Shown: piece after piece, positions 1 to 8,718 of the stretch
Numbering within the stretch: position 1 is the first letter of the stretch
Layout: each line of letters opens with the position of its first letter
Source of the DNA: Pseudobdellovibrionaceae bacterium
GTDB taxonomy: Bacteria; Bdellovibrionota; Bdellovibrionia; Bdellovibrionales; UBA1609
Reading direction: 5' to 3'
Assembly (NCBI GenBank): GCA_023954155.1
Contig: JAMLIO010000004.1
Span: 126,436 to 190,435 of the forward strand
Length of the DNA stretch: 64,000 nucleotides
Position numbers and translations under genes: made by a program
Notes under the pieces: generated by a model
What the model saw: only the letters and a program-made list of their open reading frames with translations
Database searches by the model: none
Told to the model about the DNA's origin: nothing

Positions 1-13
1 AAAAAGGATGATT

Positions 14-574
14 ATGAACTCAAGATCACTATTCCAAATTTTAGTTTTTTCTACTTTTCTGTTTACCAGTGCCAAGGCCTTTTCCCAAAGCCGTCTTGTG
101 GAGCCAAAGTTTGAAAATCAAAAGTTAGTTGTAGGCGAAGACATCAAAAAAGCTATGAGAGAGGAAAATTCCAAGTTTAAAATATTAAAACCCAAGAACT
201 TTTCTAAAAGCAGTCTTAAGTTATCAGATAATCAACCCATGGCTGTGATTGCCGATTATAACTCTGATGGAATAAAGGATATCGCTCTTTATGGTGTGGA
301 TCGCTCTAAAAGAAAAGCGATGGTGTATTTACTGGTCTCATCTAAATCAGAGGGGAAGTATAAGGCCTTTGAAGTGATGAGTGAGGATTTAAATAAAAAT
401 GTAGTTTCAGAAAACAACACGTATCTGTCAGGAAATCAGATTTTAAAATATAAACGTGATGTTTTAATGGTTGAGTTTTTTGATGATAGTTTTGCGGGCC
501 ATAGCGTATACTACTTCTCAAACTCTCAAAATCAGGTCATTGCTTATGACAAATATGATAAGTTTCTAGAGTAA
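14..574 (+). CDS. secreted protein with FG-GAP/VCBS-like motif, unknown function
   Basis: An upstream ATG at 8 is also in frame, but the purine-rich AAAAGG at 3-7 is better spaced for the ATG at 14. That start gives a typical signal peptide (MNSRSLFQILVFSTFLF, then small residues and a likely cut after AFS). The mature part is about 160 residues. Near its middle it carries DYNSDGIKDIALYG, which resembles the calcium-binding loop of FG-GAP/VCBS beta-propeller repeats, but only one copy is present, so a whole propeller is not supported. It is probably periplasmic or exported. It may be the end of a longer operon cut by the window edge. I do not recognise a specific family. Confidence 0.7.
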   Translation: MNSRSLFQILVFSTFLFTSAKAFSQSRLVEPKFENQKLVVGEDIKKAMREENSKFKILKPKNFSKSSLKLSDNQPMAVIADYNSDGIKDIALYGVDRSKRKAMVYLLVSSKSEGKYKAFEVMSEDLNKNVVSENNTYLSGNQILKYKRDVLMVEFFDDSFAGHSVYYFSNSQNQVIAYDKYDKFLE

Positions 575-891
575 TAGACATAGAATGGTCTTAAAGATTA
601 AGATGTATTAGGTAAAATGACATCCGATTGTACTATTATGTGCATCGTTGCATAGATAGCATTTTTTGTCAGTGTTTAGGTATCAATGCAGGTTCTATTG
701 GGCAGAGATATGCCATTGCTACTGCGCTCCATCTTGTCTCAAGATGAGTATATGCCATATAATGATCAGAGCTGTTTTTCATCGAAAAAATCTTTAAGAG
801 TATGTTGGCGTAGCCGATAAGACTATATTAACAACGAGATTATTTTTACAATAATAAGGACAGCTTAAGACACACCCCTTAGGAGGATGAT
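575..891. other. 317-bp intergenic region, no gene seen
   Basis: No credible ORF. It contains a 7-bp hairpin (730-736 with 740-746) without a U-tract, so it is not a clear terminator. It also holds the sigma-28-like promoter candidate listed separately. The rest is AT-rich with no recognisable element. Confidence 0.5.
794..820 (+). promoter_or_regulatory. candidate sigma-28 (FliA)-like promoter
   Basis: GCCGATAA at 813-820 is an exact match to the classical FliA -10 consensus. The upstream half TTAAGAG (794-800) matches the -35 (TAAAGTTT) only weakly, with about 12 bases between. It would start transcription some 65 bases before the gene at 892. The single strong half-site could be chance. 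Confidence 0.3.
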
Positions 892-1452
892 TTGAAAAAC
901 ATAGGCTGGTTTACACTGCTTTGTATGGTTTCTTTTGTGACAACGGGAATGAGCGACAGTGCCTTTGCTAAAATGACTGTAAATGCCAAAGAGTCTAAGC
1001 AGGTGAATGGTAAACGCAAGATTGCTACGACTCAAAAACTTGTGGTCACGGAAGTGGTGGAACGACTGGGAGTCAAAAACAGTTCAGATTATGCTCTTGC
1101 TCCTGGGGCTCACGAAGATTGTTTAGAAGGCAAGCTAAGAGTCCGTGGCTTAGAAGATGGCTCTATCAGCATTATGGTCGGCGAACGGGTTTTGGTTTTT
1201 GATGTTGTTGAAGGCGAAGCGGAATTTGACAATTCTGAACGTGATTGTCAGATCATTATTAAGACCCATTTTAAAGGCTCGCAAATCAGTTTCCAAGAAA
1301 ATTATAAATGTAAAAAACAAAAGCCTTTTAGTACTAAAAAGCTTCTTAGCTTTTCAAAAGCAAAAGATAAATCCATATTAGAATATACCATATCTGTTAT
1401 TGAGGGACGTAAATCGCAACAAAAAATAAAATGTAGATTGGAGTCCCAATGA
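892..1452 (+). CDS. secreted hypothetical protein
   Basis: It starts at TTG (892), supported by a strong AGGAGG at 881-886, five bases upstream. The N-terminus is a signal peptide (hydrophobic residues 5-20, then SAFA). The mature protein of about 160 residues has four cysteines that could form two disulfides, consistent with a periplasmic or surface location. Its stop overlaps the next start by four bases (ATGA), so it is translationally coupled to the transglycosylase-like gene. No recognised domain; function unknown. Confidence 0.75.
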   Translation: MKNIGWFTLLCMVSFVTTGMSDSAFAKMTVNAKESKQVNGKRKIATTQKLVVTEVVERLGVKNSSDYALAPGAHEDCLEGKLRVRGLEDGSISIMVGERVLVFDVVEGEAEFDNSERDCQIIIKTHFKGSQISFQENYKCKKQKPFSTKKLLSFSKAKDKSILEYTISVIEGRKSQQKIKCRLESQ

Positions 1453-2165
1453 TTAGAGTTATAATGAGTTTGATTCTGATTATTCCTATATTCAGTGCAA
1501 ATGCTGAAGTCAGTAGTGGGAGCGGTGCAGATCAAGGAACAACAGCAAGGGTAGCTCAAAAGACTGACGGTCAAAATTATAGTGTGAGACACTATGATGC
1601 GATTTTGAATCCAGACCCTAAAAAAAGACAAGCAAGTGCGGATTGTGATTTATTTATTGATAATAATGGAAGCTTTGGAACCTATGGTGAAGAACTTATA
1701 CGTACTACTCGTAACGAGGACTTTAAAGCTTGTTTTTACGAAAAGATTGATTTTTCTTATTTATGCCCTAGTTACTCTAGGTTTAGAGAGGAAAAAAAGA
1801 GCCAGTTTCTAGCCTTTCTGTTTGCCTCTATGGCTACCTATGAAAGTGCCTGTCGGAAGGGTAGCAGCGCGCCAGGTGTTAATGGTAAGGCTGATGGTCT
1901 GTTTATGCTTGAGTATAGTCAGTCTCAAAGAAGAGCCGCAGGGAGAGATCCAAAGTATTGTGCTACCAATGAGAGCGTGGACACCCAAGGGATTACTTTT
2001 CAAATGCAGTGTGCGGTTTCTATCTTTTCCAAATCTCATTGTGGGACAGGGACTAAACCAGGGAAAAACTCTTCAGATTACTGGCAAAAGTTAAGACCTG
2101 GCTCTAAAGGTGCAGACCGTGCTATTACGGCCATGGCTAAAAAATTTCCTGATTGTGGGAATTGA
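1449..2165 (+). CDS. secreted lytic-transglycosylase-like protein
   Basis: 238 residues with an N-terminal signal peptide (IIPIFSANA) and eight or more cysteines in the mature part. The segment MATYESAC (Glu132) followed by KADGLFMLE (about 147-155) resembles the SLT lysozyme-like core, where a catalytic Glu in an 'ES' motif precedes a 'GLMQ' motif. This suggests a peptidoglycan-cleaving enzyme in the periplasm, or one aimed at another cell's wall. The first 100 residues match nothing I know. It is coupled by a four-base overlap to the secreted protein upstream. The lysozyme-like assignment is inference from two short motifs. Confidence 0.65.
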   Translation: MIRVIMSLILIIPIFSANAEVSSGSGADQGTTARVAQKTDGQNYSVRHYDAILNPDPKKRQASADCDLFIDNNGSFGTYGEELIRTTRNEDFKACFYEKIDFSYLCPSYSRFREEKKSQFLAFLFASMATYESACRKGSSAPGVNGKADGLFMLEYSQSQRRAAGRDPKYCATNESVDTQGITFQMQCAVSIFSKSHCGTGTKPGKNSSDYWQKLRPGSKGADRAITAMAKKFPDCGN

Positions 2166-2196
2166 TCCTTAAAAGACCTGTGAACTCAAATAGTCC

Positions 2197-3453
2197 TTAG
2201 GGCAAAGACTTAGAGACCACCATGTGGATATCTCGGCCTGAAGGATTTTGAAAGGGTCGAAGTCCAAACTCACCAATCACCGCATAGAGATGATCAAAAA
2301 TATCGGCTTGGATGCTTTCATAAGCACTCCAGGCCGTATCAGTAGTAAAGACATAGATTTCAAGAGGGAGTCCCTCTGGTCCTGGAGCAAGCTGTCTGAC
2401 AAGGAAAGTGAGATTCTTGTGAATGAGAGGATGGTTTTTAAGATAGGCGATGATGTAGGCTCGAAAAGTACCTAGGTTAGTAAGTTTACGAAGGTTTACG
2501 TTATTAAGACCTTCACTAAGATCAGTCTGTCCTAAATTTTTATTAAACTGCTCTAGCTCCAGAGCCTTTTCGTTCATATACTGTTTGAGAACTTGAATTT
2601 GACCCAATCTTTGAAGGTCATCAGAACTTAAAAACTTTACAGTGTTAAGGTCTACACTCAGACTGCGTTTAATTCTGCGTCCACCAGACTCTTGCATTCC
2701 TCGCCAATTTTTAAAAGAGTTTTCCAGAAATTTATGGGCAGGAATGATGGTGAAGGTTTTGTCCCAGTTTTGAATGGTCACAGAATTCAGAGCGATCTCG
2801 ATCACATCTCCATCGGCTCCAAACTGTGGCATTTCAATCCAGTCTCCGACACGAAGATGTCCATTAGTGGTCAGTTGCACTCCTGCCACAAAAGAGAGGA
2901 TGGTGTCTTTAAAGACCAGCATTAAAATGGCAGTCATGGCTCCTAAACCACTGATAAAAATAATAGGTGATCTATCTAGCAGTATGGAAAGCACAAGAAT
3001 AAAGCTTGCAAAGAAGGCTAGAATTTGAATGCCTTGTAAGTACCCCTTGATGGGACGAGTGCGTGAAAGTGGAGACTTATTATAAATGGTATTGATGATA
3101 CGCAAGCAGCTCGAAATGATAAAAAAACCAAAAATTACATATAAGGCTAACACAGATCGATCAATAAGAAGCACGATGGAGTCTGGAAGGTCAGGAATCC
3201 ACTTGGCTCCAAGATTTAAGATGGTCAGGTAGGGTAATGACAATATCCAAAAGACAAGCTTATCGTCACGCAGAAAGATATGGACTAAGGTTTCATCGCG
3301 ATGACTGACTTTTTGCAGTATTTTTCTTAAAACGATTTTAATCACACGATCGAAGATAAAGATGGCCAAAAGAAGACAGACTAGACCTATCAAGATTTGG
3401 GACGAGTTTGAACTCAACCATTGGGGCCATAGTGAGTGTGAGGGGGTTTCCAT
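2197..3453 (-). CDS. MscS-family mechanosensitive channel, YbdG-type
   Basis: 418 residues. About five hydrophobic helices fill residues 15-190. The pore-lining helix and MscS beta domain follow (SFVAGVQL, then GHLRVGDWIEMP near 200-215). The motifs AHKFLENSFKNWRGMQESGG and RRIKRSL are characteristic of the YbdG/MscM subgroup. The channel would sit in the inner membrane and release solutes on hypo-osmotic shock. Start ATG 3453 has an AGGAG seven bases upstream. It is convergent with the transglycosylase-like gene and appears monocistronic. Confidence 0.9.
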   Translation of the reverse strand: METPSHSLWPQWLSSNSSQILIGLVCLLLAIFIFDRVIKIVLRKILQKVSHRDETLVHIFLRDDKLVFWILSLPYLTILNLGAKWIPDLPDSIVLLIDRSVLALYVIFGFFIISSCLRIINTIYNKSPLSRTRPIKGYLQGIQILAFFASFILVLSILLDRSPIIFISGLGAMTAILMLVFKDTILSFVAGVQLTTNGHLRVGDWIEMPQFGADGDVIEIALNSVTIQNWDKTFTIIPAHKFLENSFKNWRGMQESGGRRIKRSLSVDLNTVKFLSSDDLQRLGQIQVLKQYMNEKALELEQFNKNLGQTDLSEGLNNVNLRKLTNLGTFRAYIIAYLKNHPLIHKNLTFLVRQLAPGPEGLPLEIYVFTTDTAWSAYESIQADIFDHLYAVIGEFGLRPFQNPSGRDIHMVVSKSLP

Positions 3454-3877
3454 ATCTAAACTCCTAGGTTCATTTTAAAATTGAAGTTCTAAAAGATAGA
3501 ACATAGCTTGGGCTCCATGTGTACGACCTAGTAGAAGGCGGAAATGGTGACCACAGATACGTAAGTTATTGGTATTACAAATATATCCCTTCCAGTCACA
3601 TAGAAAAAATATATAAAGTATTATATTATATATATTTTACCAATATGAAGTGGTGTGATAGCTTAAAAGTGTAACGAGCTTTCTTGAAATTGTGCTTAAG
3701 CTTGCTGACCCTGATTGTCATAGCTGCGTAGGGGGACAGAAATGTAAGACAAAGCTTGGAAGTTAGGTTATAAAAAAGCTATAAGAATAAGAAGCATATT
3801 TTAATTAGTTTTTAAATTAAGAAAAATAAAATACTCAATGAGTAAGTATTATAAACGACAATAATAAGGAGCGTAAA
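3454..3877. other. 424-bp intergenic region between mscS-like gene and ahpC
   Basis: Very AT-rich in 3600-3650 and 3780-3850. It serves as the upstream region of both divergent genes. A 13-bp palindrome, TACTCAATGAGTA (3832-3844), lies about 34 bases before the ahpC start and is a possible operator. I see no ORF and no clear OxyR or PerR site. Confidence 0.5.
3756..3785 (+). promoter_or_regulatory. candidate sigma-70 promoter for ahpC
   Basis: TTGGAA (3756-3761) and TATAAG (3780-3785) are separated by 18 bases. Transcription would begin near 3792 and leave a leader of roughly 85 bases that includes the TACTCAATGAGTA palindrome. The -35 is imperfect, so this is a candidate only. Confidence 0.3.
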
Positions 3878-4441
3878 ATGACAATGATCAACTCACAAAT
3901 TCCAGAGTTCAAAGTACAAGCCTATCATAACAATGACTTTGTAACAGTGACGGATAAAGACCTAAAAGGAAAATGGTCTATATTTTTCTTTTATCCTGCT
4001 GACTTTACATTTGTTTGCCCTACAGAGTTAGGTGACATGGCTGATAAGTACGCGGCCTTTAAAGAAATTGGTGTTGAAGTTTATGGTGTAAGTACAGACA
4101 CTCACTTTACACACAAAGCGTGGCATGATGCTTCTGAAACGATCAAAAAGATCAAGTATCCCATGCTAGCTGATCCTACGGGTGCTCTTTCAAGAGCTTT
4201 TGGTGTGTACATCGAAGAAGAAGGTTTGGCTTACCGTGGAACATTTGTTGTGAACCCAGAAGGTAAGATTAAAGTTGCAGAAATGCACGATAATGGGATT
4301 GGTAGAAATGCTGATGAACTTTTGCGTAAAGTACAAGCCGCACAATTTATCGCGACTAATCCTGGCGAAGTTTGCCCTGCAAAATGGCAACCAGGAGCTA
4401 AAACATTAAAACCAGGTTTAGACTTAGTAGGAAAAATTTAA
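3878..4441 (+). CDS. ahpC: alkyl hydroperoxide reductase subunit C (2-Cys peroxiredoxin)
   Basis: 187 residues, the usual AhpC length. It reduces hydrogen peroxide and organic hydroperoxides in the cytoplasm and is recycled by AhpF. Peroxidatic Cys47 lies in FTFVCPTE and resolving Cys166 in GEVCPAKW. The GGLG-type region and the C-terminal helix typical of the sensitive AhpC class are present in outline. The start has AAGGAG about six bases upstream. A terminator follows directly, so ahpF is probably transcribed partly by read-through or from its own promoter. Confidence 0.96.
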   Translation: MTMINSQIPEFKVQAYHNNDFVTVTDKDLKGKWSIFFFYPADFTFVCPTELGDMADKYAAFKEIGVEVYGVSTDTHFTHKAWHDASETIKKIKYPMLADPTGALSRAFGVYIEEEGLAYRGTFVVNPEGKIKVAEMHDNGIGRNADELLRKVQAAQFIATNPGEVCPAKWQPGAKTLKPGLDLVGKI

Positions 4442-4456
4442 TTCTACGTTACAGTA

Positions 4457-4485
4457 CCTGCGCTTACTTTTAAAGCGCAGGTTTT
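4457..4485 (+). terminator. rho-independent terminator after ahpC
   Basis: Perfect 9-bp stem CCTGCGCTT (4457-4465) / AAGCGCAGG (4473-4481) with a 7-base loop, followed by TTTT. It lies 16 bases after the ahpC stop codon. Confidence 0.8.
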
Positions 4486-4632
4486 CCTTAAGATTTCTTA
4501 GTGAAATGTGTTGCTTTACAAAGTGAAGAACAAAGCCGAGATGCAATCCCCTTAAAACAAGACTGCCTTCTGAAAGCCATGATTCTAAATGGTTTGTTGG
4601 TGACGTCTATGTAAAGATAAAGGAGCTTTAAA

Positions 4633-6189
4633 ATGTTAGATACCTCTATTTTAGAACAACTAAAGACTGTTTTTGAAAAGTTAGAAGATCAAGTGGATCT
4701 GGTCTATGACGAGTCTGCTCATGAGGATCAGAAGGATTTGTTAGAAATACTTGGTGACGTGGCATCGACCTCTCCTTTGATTGTGGCAAGACCTTCTGGA
4801 CAGGTTTCTTCATTCCCAAAGTTTGAAATCTATAGAAAGTCTGTTGCAACGGGGATTATTTTTAAAGCTCTTCCCAGTGGTCATGAGTTCACTACTTTGA
4901 TTGTGGGAATTTTAAATGCCGATGGTAAAGGTAAAATGCCTGATGACGTCTTGGCGCAAAGAATCCGACGCCTCAAAAAAAATATACATCTGCAAACCTA
5001 TATCTCTTTAACCTGCGAAAATTGTCCTGATGTGGTTCAGAGTTTAAATCAGATTGTGTTAATTCATGGAAGTTTCACTCACGAAATTATTGACGGTGGT
5101 TATGTCCAGCAAGATATCCAAACATTAGGAATCCAAGGTGTTCCCAGTCTTGTGGCAAATCAAAAACTCATTCATTCTGGTCGAATCCAACTCTTAGATC
5201 TGGTTCAAAAGTTAGAAGAGACTTTTGGGATTGATGAAAGCATTGAAGTGAAACCAGTAGATGAACATCTAGGACACTTTGATGTGGTGGTTGTCGGTGG
5301 AGGACCTGCTGGGGTGTCTGCGGCGATCTATAGTGTGAGAAAAGGTTTATCCACGGCCCTTATCACTGAAAAGATGGGTGGACAGGTTCAAGAGACCAAA
5401 GGTATAGAAAATTTAATTTCTGTAGTGTACACCGAAGGCCCACAGTTAGCGGCAAAGTTACATGAGCATGTGACCAGTTATCCTGTTCAGGTCTTAGAAC
5501 ATCGACGGGTGAAGTCCATCACTAAAGGCTCAAAGCCCAAACATATTGAACTAGAAAGTGGTGAAACTCTCAGTGCAGATTCGGTGATCATTGCAACAGG
5601 TGCTAAGTGGCGCGAACTAGGTGTGGAAGGTGAAAAGGAATACATTGGCCGCGGGGTCGCGTTTTGTCCTCACTGTGATGGGCCCTATTATAAAGGTAAA
5701 TCTGTGGCAGTGATTGGTGGTGGAAATTCAGGAGTGGAAGCCGCTATTGATCTAGCTGGAATTGTCAAAGATGTTACTGTTTTTGAATATAATGAAAATC
5801 TTAAGGCAGATCAAATTTTGGTAGATAAACTGAAGGCTTTACCTAATGTAAAAGTGGTTACTCAGGCCAAGACCTTAGCTGTTTTAGGGGATGGTCAAAA
5901 AGTGACGGCATTAAAATATGAAAAGACGGATTCTAAAGAGGTGATCACTCAGGAGTTAGATGGAGTTTTCGTGCAGATTGGTCTTGTTCCTAATAGCCAA
6001 TTTTTAAAAGGCACCTTAGAACTGACAACTTTTGGCGAGATCCCCACAGACGAAAAAGGCCGCACTTCAGAAAAGGGGATATATGCCGCAGGTGATGTGA
6101 CAACCACTCCATATAAACAGATCATCATTTCAATGGGAGAGGGAGCTAAGGCGGCATTAGCGGCATTTGAAGACAGAATGTATCAGTAA
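4633..6189 (+). CDS. ahpF: alkyl hydroperoxide reductase subunit F
   Basis: 518 residues, full length. An N-terminal double-thioredoxin-fold domain carries CENC (Cys128/Cys131). An FAD-binding GGGPAG follows near 222-227. Then comes the thioredoxin-reductase-type redox centre CPHC (Cys345/Cys348) and the NADH-binding GGGNSG. It passes electrons from NAD(P)H to AhpC. AAGGAG precedes the start. It is separated from ahpC by a terminator and about 190 bases. Confidence 0.96.
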   Translation: MLDTSILEQLKTVFEKLEDQVDLVYDESAHEDQKDLLEILGDVASTSPLIVARPSGQVSSFPKFEIYRKSVATGIIFKALPSGHEFTTLIVGILNADGKGKMPDDVLAQRIRRLKKNIHLQTYISLTCENCPDVVQSLNQIVLIHGSFTHEIIDGGYVQQDIQTLGIQGVPSLVANQKLIHSGRIQLLDLVQKLEETFGIDESIEVKPVDEHLGHFDVVVVGGGPAGVSAAIYSVRKGLSTALITEKMGGQVQETKGIENLISVVYTEGPQLAAKLHEHVTSYPVQVLEHRRVKSITKGSKPKHIELESGETLSADSVIIATGAKWRELGVEGEKEYIGRGVAFCPHCDGPYYKGKSVAVIGGGNSGVEAAIDLAGIVKDVTVFEYNENLKADQILVDKLKALPNVKVVTQAKTLAVLGDGQKVTALKYEKTDSKEVITQELDGVFVQIGLVPNSQFLKGTLELTTFGEIPTDEKGRTSEKGIYAAGDVTTTPYKQIIISMGEGAKAALAAFEDRMYQ

Positions 6190-6319
6190 TTCATTTGGTA
6201 CATGGCTTTACAGCAAGAAAAGACCTCCGTTTTTCGCAAAACCTGGACTTAGCGATATTATATGGATTGGCATATAAACTGCACTTAATGACTAAAAATT
6301 AAGAAGTAGAGGTCTACCC

Positions 6320-7490
6320 ATGAAACATTTAATACTTTTTCTATTATTATTACCTGCCTATGCTACAGCCCAAGTTGAACGTCCACCCCCAGTATGTGAG
6401 CTTAGCCTTTGATGGTTCTAAGTCTACTGAAATGTGGAAGAGCACCTTAGATTTTGCCGCCAGAAATGACGTGAAATTTACGTATTTTGTCAGCTCTGTC
6501 TACTTTATTGACAATGGGAATAAGCGGACCTATGTCGCCCCTAAATTGGGTGCAGGAAAATCGGCTATTGGTTTTGGTGGAACAGCAGCAGATATTAAAG
6601 CTAGAAACTCTTGGATGGAAAAGGCCATTGCCCAAGGTCATGAGATGGCAGGCCACGCTAATGGGCATTTTGATGGGGGTAAATGGTCTTTAACAGATTG
6701 GCTTAATGAATTAGCTCAGTTCCAGCTCTTTATGTTTGAAGCCCCTAACTATGGTGGGGTTAAAAACCTTAAGCTTTGGGATTATGCCTACTCAAATCCT
6801 AACTTTGGTTTTAGGGCACCTCAATTAGGTCATAATGCCAATATGTTTAAAGCTCTTAAAAGTTCGGGTTATAAATACGACACAAGTAAAATTAAACGTA
6901 TGGATCAGTGGCCAGTGAAAAACTCTGAAGGACTATGGGAGTTTGCGTTGGCTGGTATTAAGTTGAGCCGCTCAGGAAAAAGTACGGCTTCAATGGATTA
7001 TAATTTATATGTGGCTCAATCAGGTGGTGTGAAAGGTAATTCCAAAAACTTCCAAGCCTGGGAAGATGAAGTTTTTGAAACATACATGAATTATTTTAAA
7101 AATAACTATCTTGGTAACCGTGCTCCTATCGATATTGGCCATCACTTCTCTTTATGGAACGGTGGTATCTATTGGAATGCTATGCAAAGATTTGCACAAA
7201 CTGTTTGTAATTTACCAGAAGTGGTTTGTGGTACTTATCAAGATCTTTTAAGTTTTGTGGAAAAGAAATCAAGTTCGACTTTGAATGCATATCAAGCAGG
7301 AAATTTTAAAAAGATGAGTTCTAATGCGATGCCAGCAATTTTACACAGAACATCTACAGTCAATCACACTGGGGAGCTTAATGCTAAAGAGCTAGACATT
7401 CTCCAACACCAACTTTGTCCACCAGAAGCTCATGACGAAGATTCTGAAGAGATCAAATTTGTTCCTTCACTAGGAACTCTTGAAATCTAA
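6320..7490 (+). pseudogene. polysaccharide deacetylase-like protein, frameshifted after the signal peptide
   Basis: The ATG at 6320 opens a clean signal peptide (MKHLILFLLLLPAYATAQ), but this frame stops about 30 codons later. The deacetylase domain is in another frame, open until 7490. Removing one C from the CCCCC run at 6386-6390 joins the two into about 390 residues. The domain shows NodB-family motifs: LAFDGSKS (motif 1), HANGH (motif 2, HxxxH) and FRAPQLGHN (motif 3). Enzymes of this class remove acetyl groups from peptidoglycan or other N-acetylated glycans in the periplasm. Motif 1 lacks the usual second Asp. The domain itself is undamaged, so a sequencing error, a recent mutation or phase variation are all possible. 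An internal start at 6360 would give a protein without a signal peptide. Confidence 0.75.
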
Positions 7491-7503
7491 CGGAGTATAT
7501 CGA

Positions 7504-7746
7504 ATGGTAACAGATGAGAATGATACAGAGAAAAGTCCCGTAATTAAGGATTTAGTCACTCTACCTTTTGTGGTTCTTTTTTTAATTCTTTCAGGATTCT
7601 ATAAACTTGTGTTTTGTCTTCCTTTATTTTTACTTCATGGAGCGACTCGGAGGTCCCTCTTTGCATTTCTTAAAGAAAGCTATGGTTCGTTAAGCAAAGA
7701 CTATCAAGAGCAGGTTAGATCTAGATATGATTATTCAATGTATTGA
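7504..7746 (+). CDS. small membrane protein, unknown function
   Basis: 80 residues from ATG 7504, with GGAG at 7492-7495. A longer reading from TTG 7480 overlaps the deacetylase stop and is less likely. The acidic N-terminus (TDENDTEK) is followed by one long or two short hydrophobic segments (residues about 19-45) and a charged C-terminus rich in Tyr and Arg. It lies 13 bases after the deacetylase gene and is probably co-transcribed with it. Family not recognised. Confidence 0.6.
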   Translation: MVTDENDTEKSPVIKDLVTLPFVVLFLILSGFYKLVFCLPLFLLHGATRRSLFAFLKESYGSLSKDYQEQVRSRYDYSMY

Positions 7747-7849
7747 ATAGTAAGTTCAGATTATACAGTATTATAAAAGACCGAAGACTCTGTTAATATG
7801 ATCTTGTGCTTAGGAATGGTCTTAAGCCAATCTACAGGAGGTCGTGATT

Positions 7850-8710
7850 ATGAAAAAGGTTCTAGTCACACAAAGAAGCGAAACTCCTCACTGGGTGGGG
7901 GATGGGTTTCCTGTCAGATCAATATTCACTTACAATGATTTGGCAAAAGAGATGTCACCATTTTTGTTGATGGACTATGCAGGTCCAGCTGAGTTTCCTC
8001 CATCAGCTCATAGAAAAGGTGTCGGAGAGCACCCTCATCGTGGTTTTGAAACAGTCACTATTGTTTACTCTGGTGAAGTGGAGCATCGTGATTCCGCAGG
8101 AGGCGGCGGTGTGATCAGCAGAGGTGATGTGCAGTGGATGACTGCGGCGTCAGGCGTTGTGCATGAAGAGATGCACGGTGAGAATTTTTCTAAAACTGGA
8201 GGACTGTTTGAAATGATCCAGCTTTGGGTGAATCTTCCACGCAAAGACAAAATGACAACCCCTCGATACCAAGGCATCACTGCAAAGCAAATACCTGCGG
8301 TGGATATTGATGGTGGAAGCTTAAGAGTCATTGCTGGGAATTTTCGGGAGCAACAAGGTCCAGCTCAAACTTTTTCTCCCATAAATCTGTGGGACATCAA
8401 AGTCAGTGAGGGTAGCAAAAATACTTTTACTGTACCTCAAGGTCATACGGCCTCAATCTTTGTATTGAGTGGAAAAATCCGTATTGGTGACAAAGAAGTT
8501 GAAGATGCGACTTTGGCACTTTTGGAAACCGAAGGTGATCGCTTTAGTTTTGAGGCACTTCAAGATTCTAAAATTTTATTTTTAGGAGGAGAGCCTTTAA
8601 ATGAACCCGTCATCGGTTATGGTCCATTTGTCATGAGCACTCAAAAAGAAATTTATCAAGCGTTCATGGACTACCAAGACGGGAAGATGGGTCAGCTGGT
8701 GAAAGCCTAA
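7850..8710 (+). CDS. pirin family protein
   Basis: 286 residues from ATG 7850, which has AGGAGG (7836-7841) eight bases upstream; a GTG at 7844 is too close to it. The N-terminal cupin shows the pirin signature GVGEHPHRGFETVTIV and the metal-binding His/Glu set (HPHRG, EHRDS, HEEMH). Pirins are iron-binding bicupins; some act as quercetinases, others as redox-sensitive regulators. The substrate here is unknown. It is convergent with a second pirin eight bases away. Confidence 0.9.
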   Translation: MKKVLVTQRSETPHWVGDGFPVRSIFTYNDLAKEMSPFLLMDYAGPAEFPPSAHRKGVGEHPHRGFETVTIVYSGEVEHRDSAGGGGVISRGDVQWMTAASGVVHEEMHGENFSKTGGLFEMIQLWVNLPRKDKMTTPRYQGITAKQIPAVDIDGGSLRVIAGNFREQQGPAQTFSPINLWDIKVSEGSKNTFTVPQGHTASIFVLSGKIRIGDKEVEDATLALLETEGDRFSFEALQDSKILFLGGEPLNEPVIGYGPFVMSTQKEIYQAFMDYQDGKMGQLVKA

Positions 8711-8718
8711 AGACTTCA

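Noticed and set aside
1302-1631. 109-codon minus-strand ORF
   Set aside because: Antisense to two genes with signal peptides and proper ribosome-binding sites; a frame shadow.
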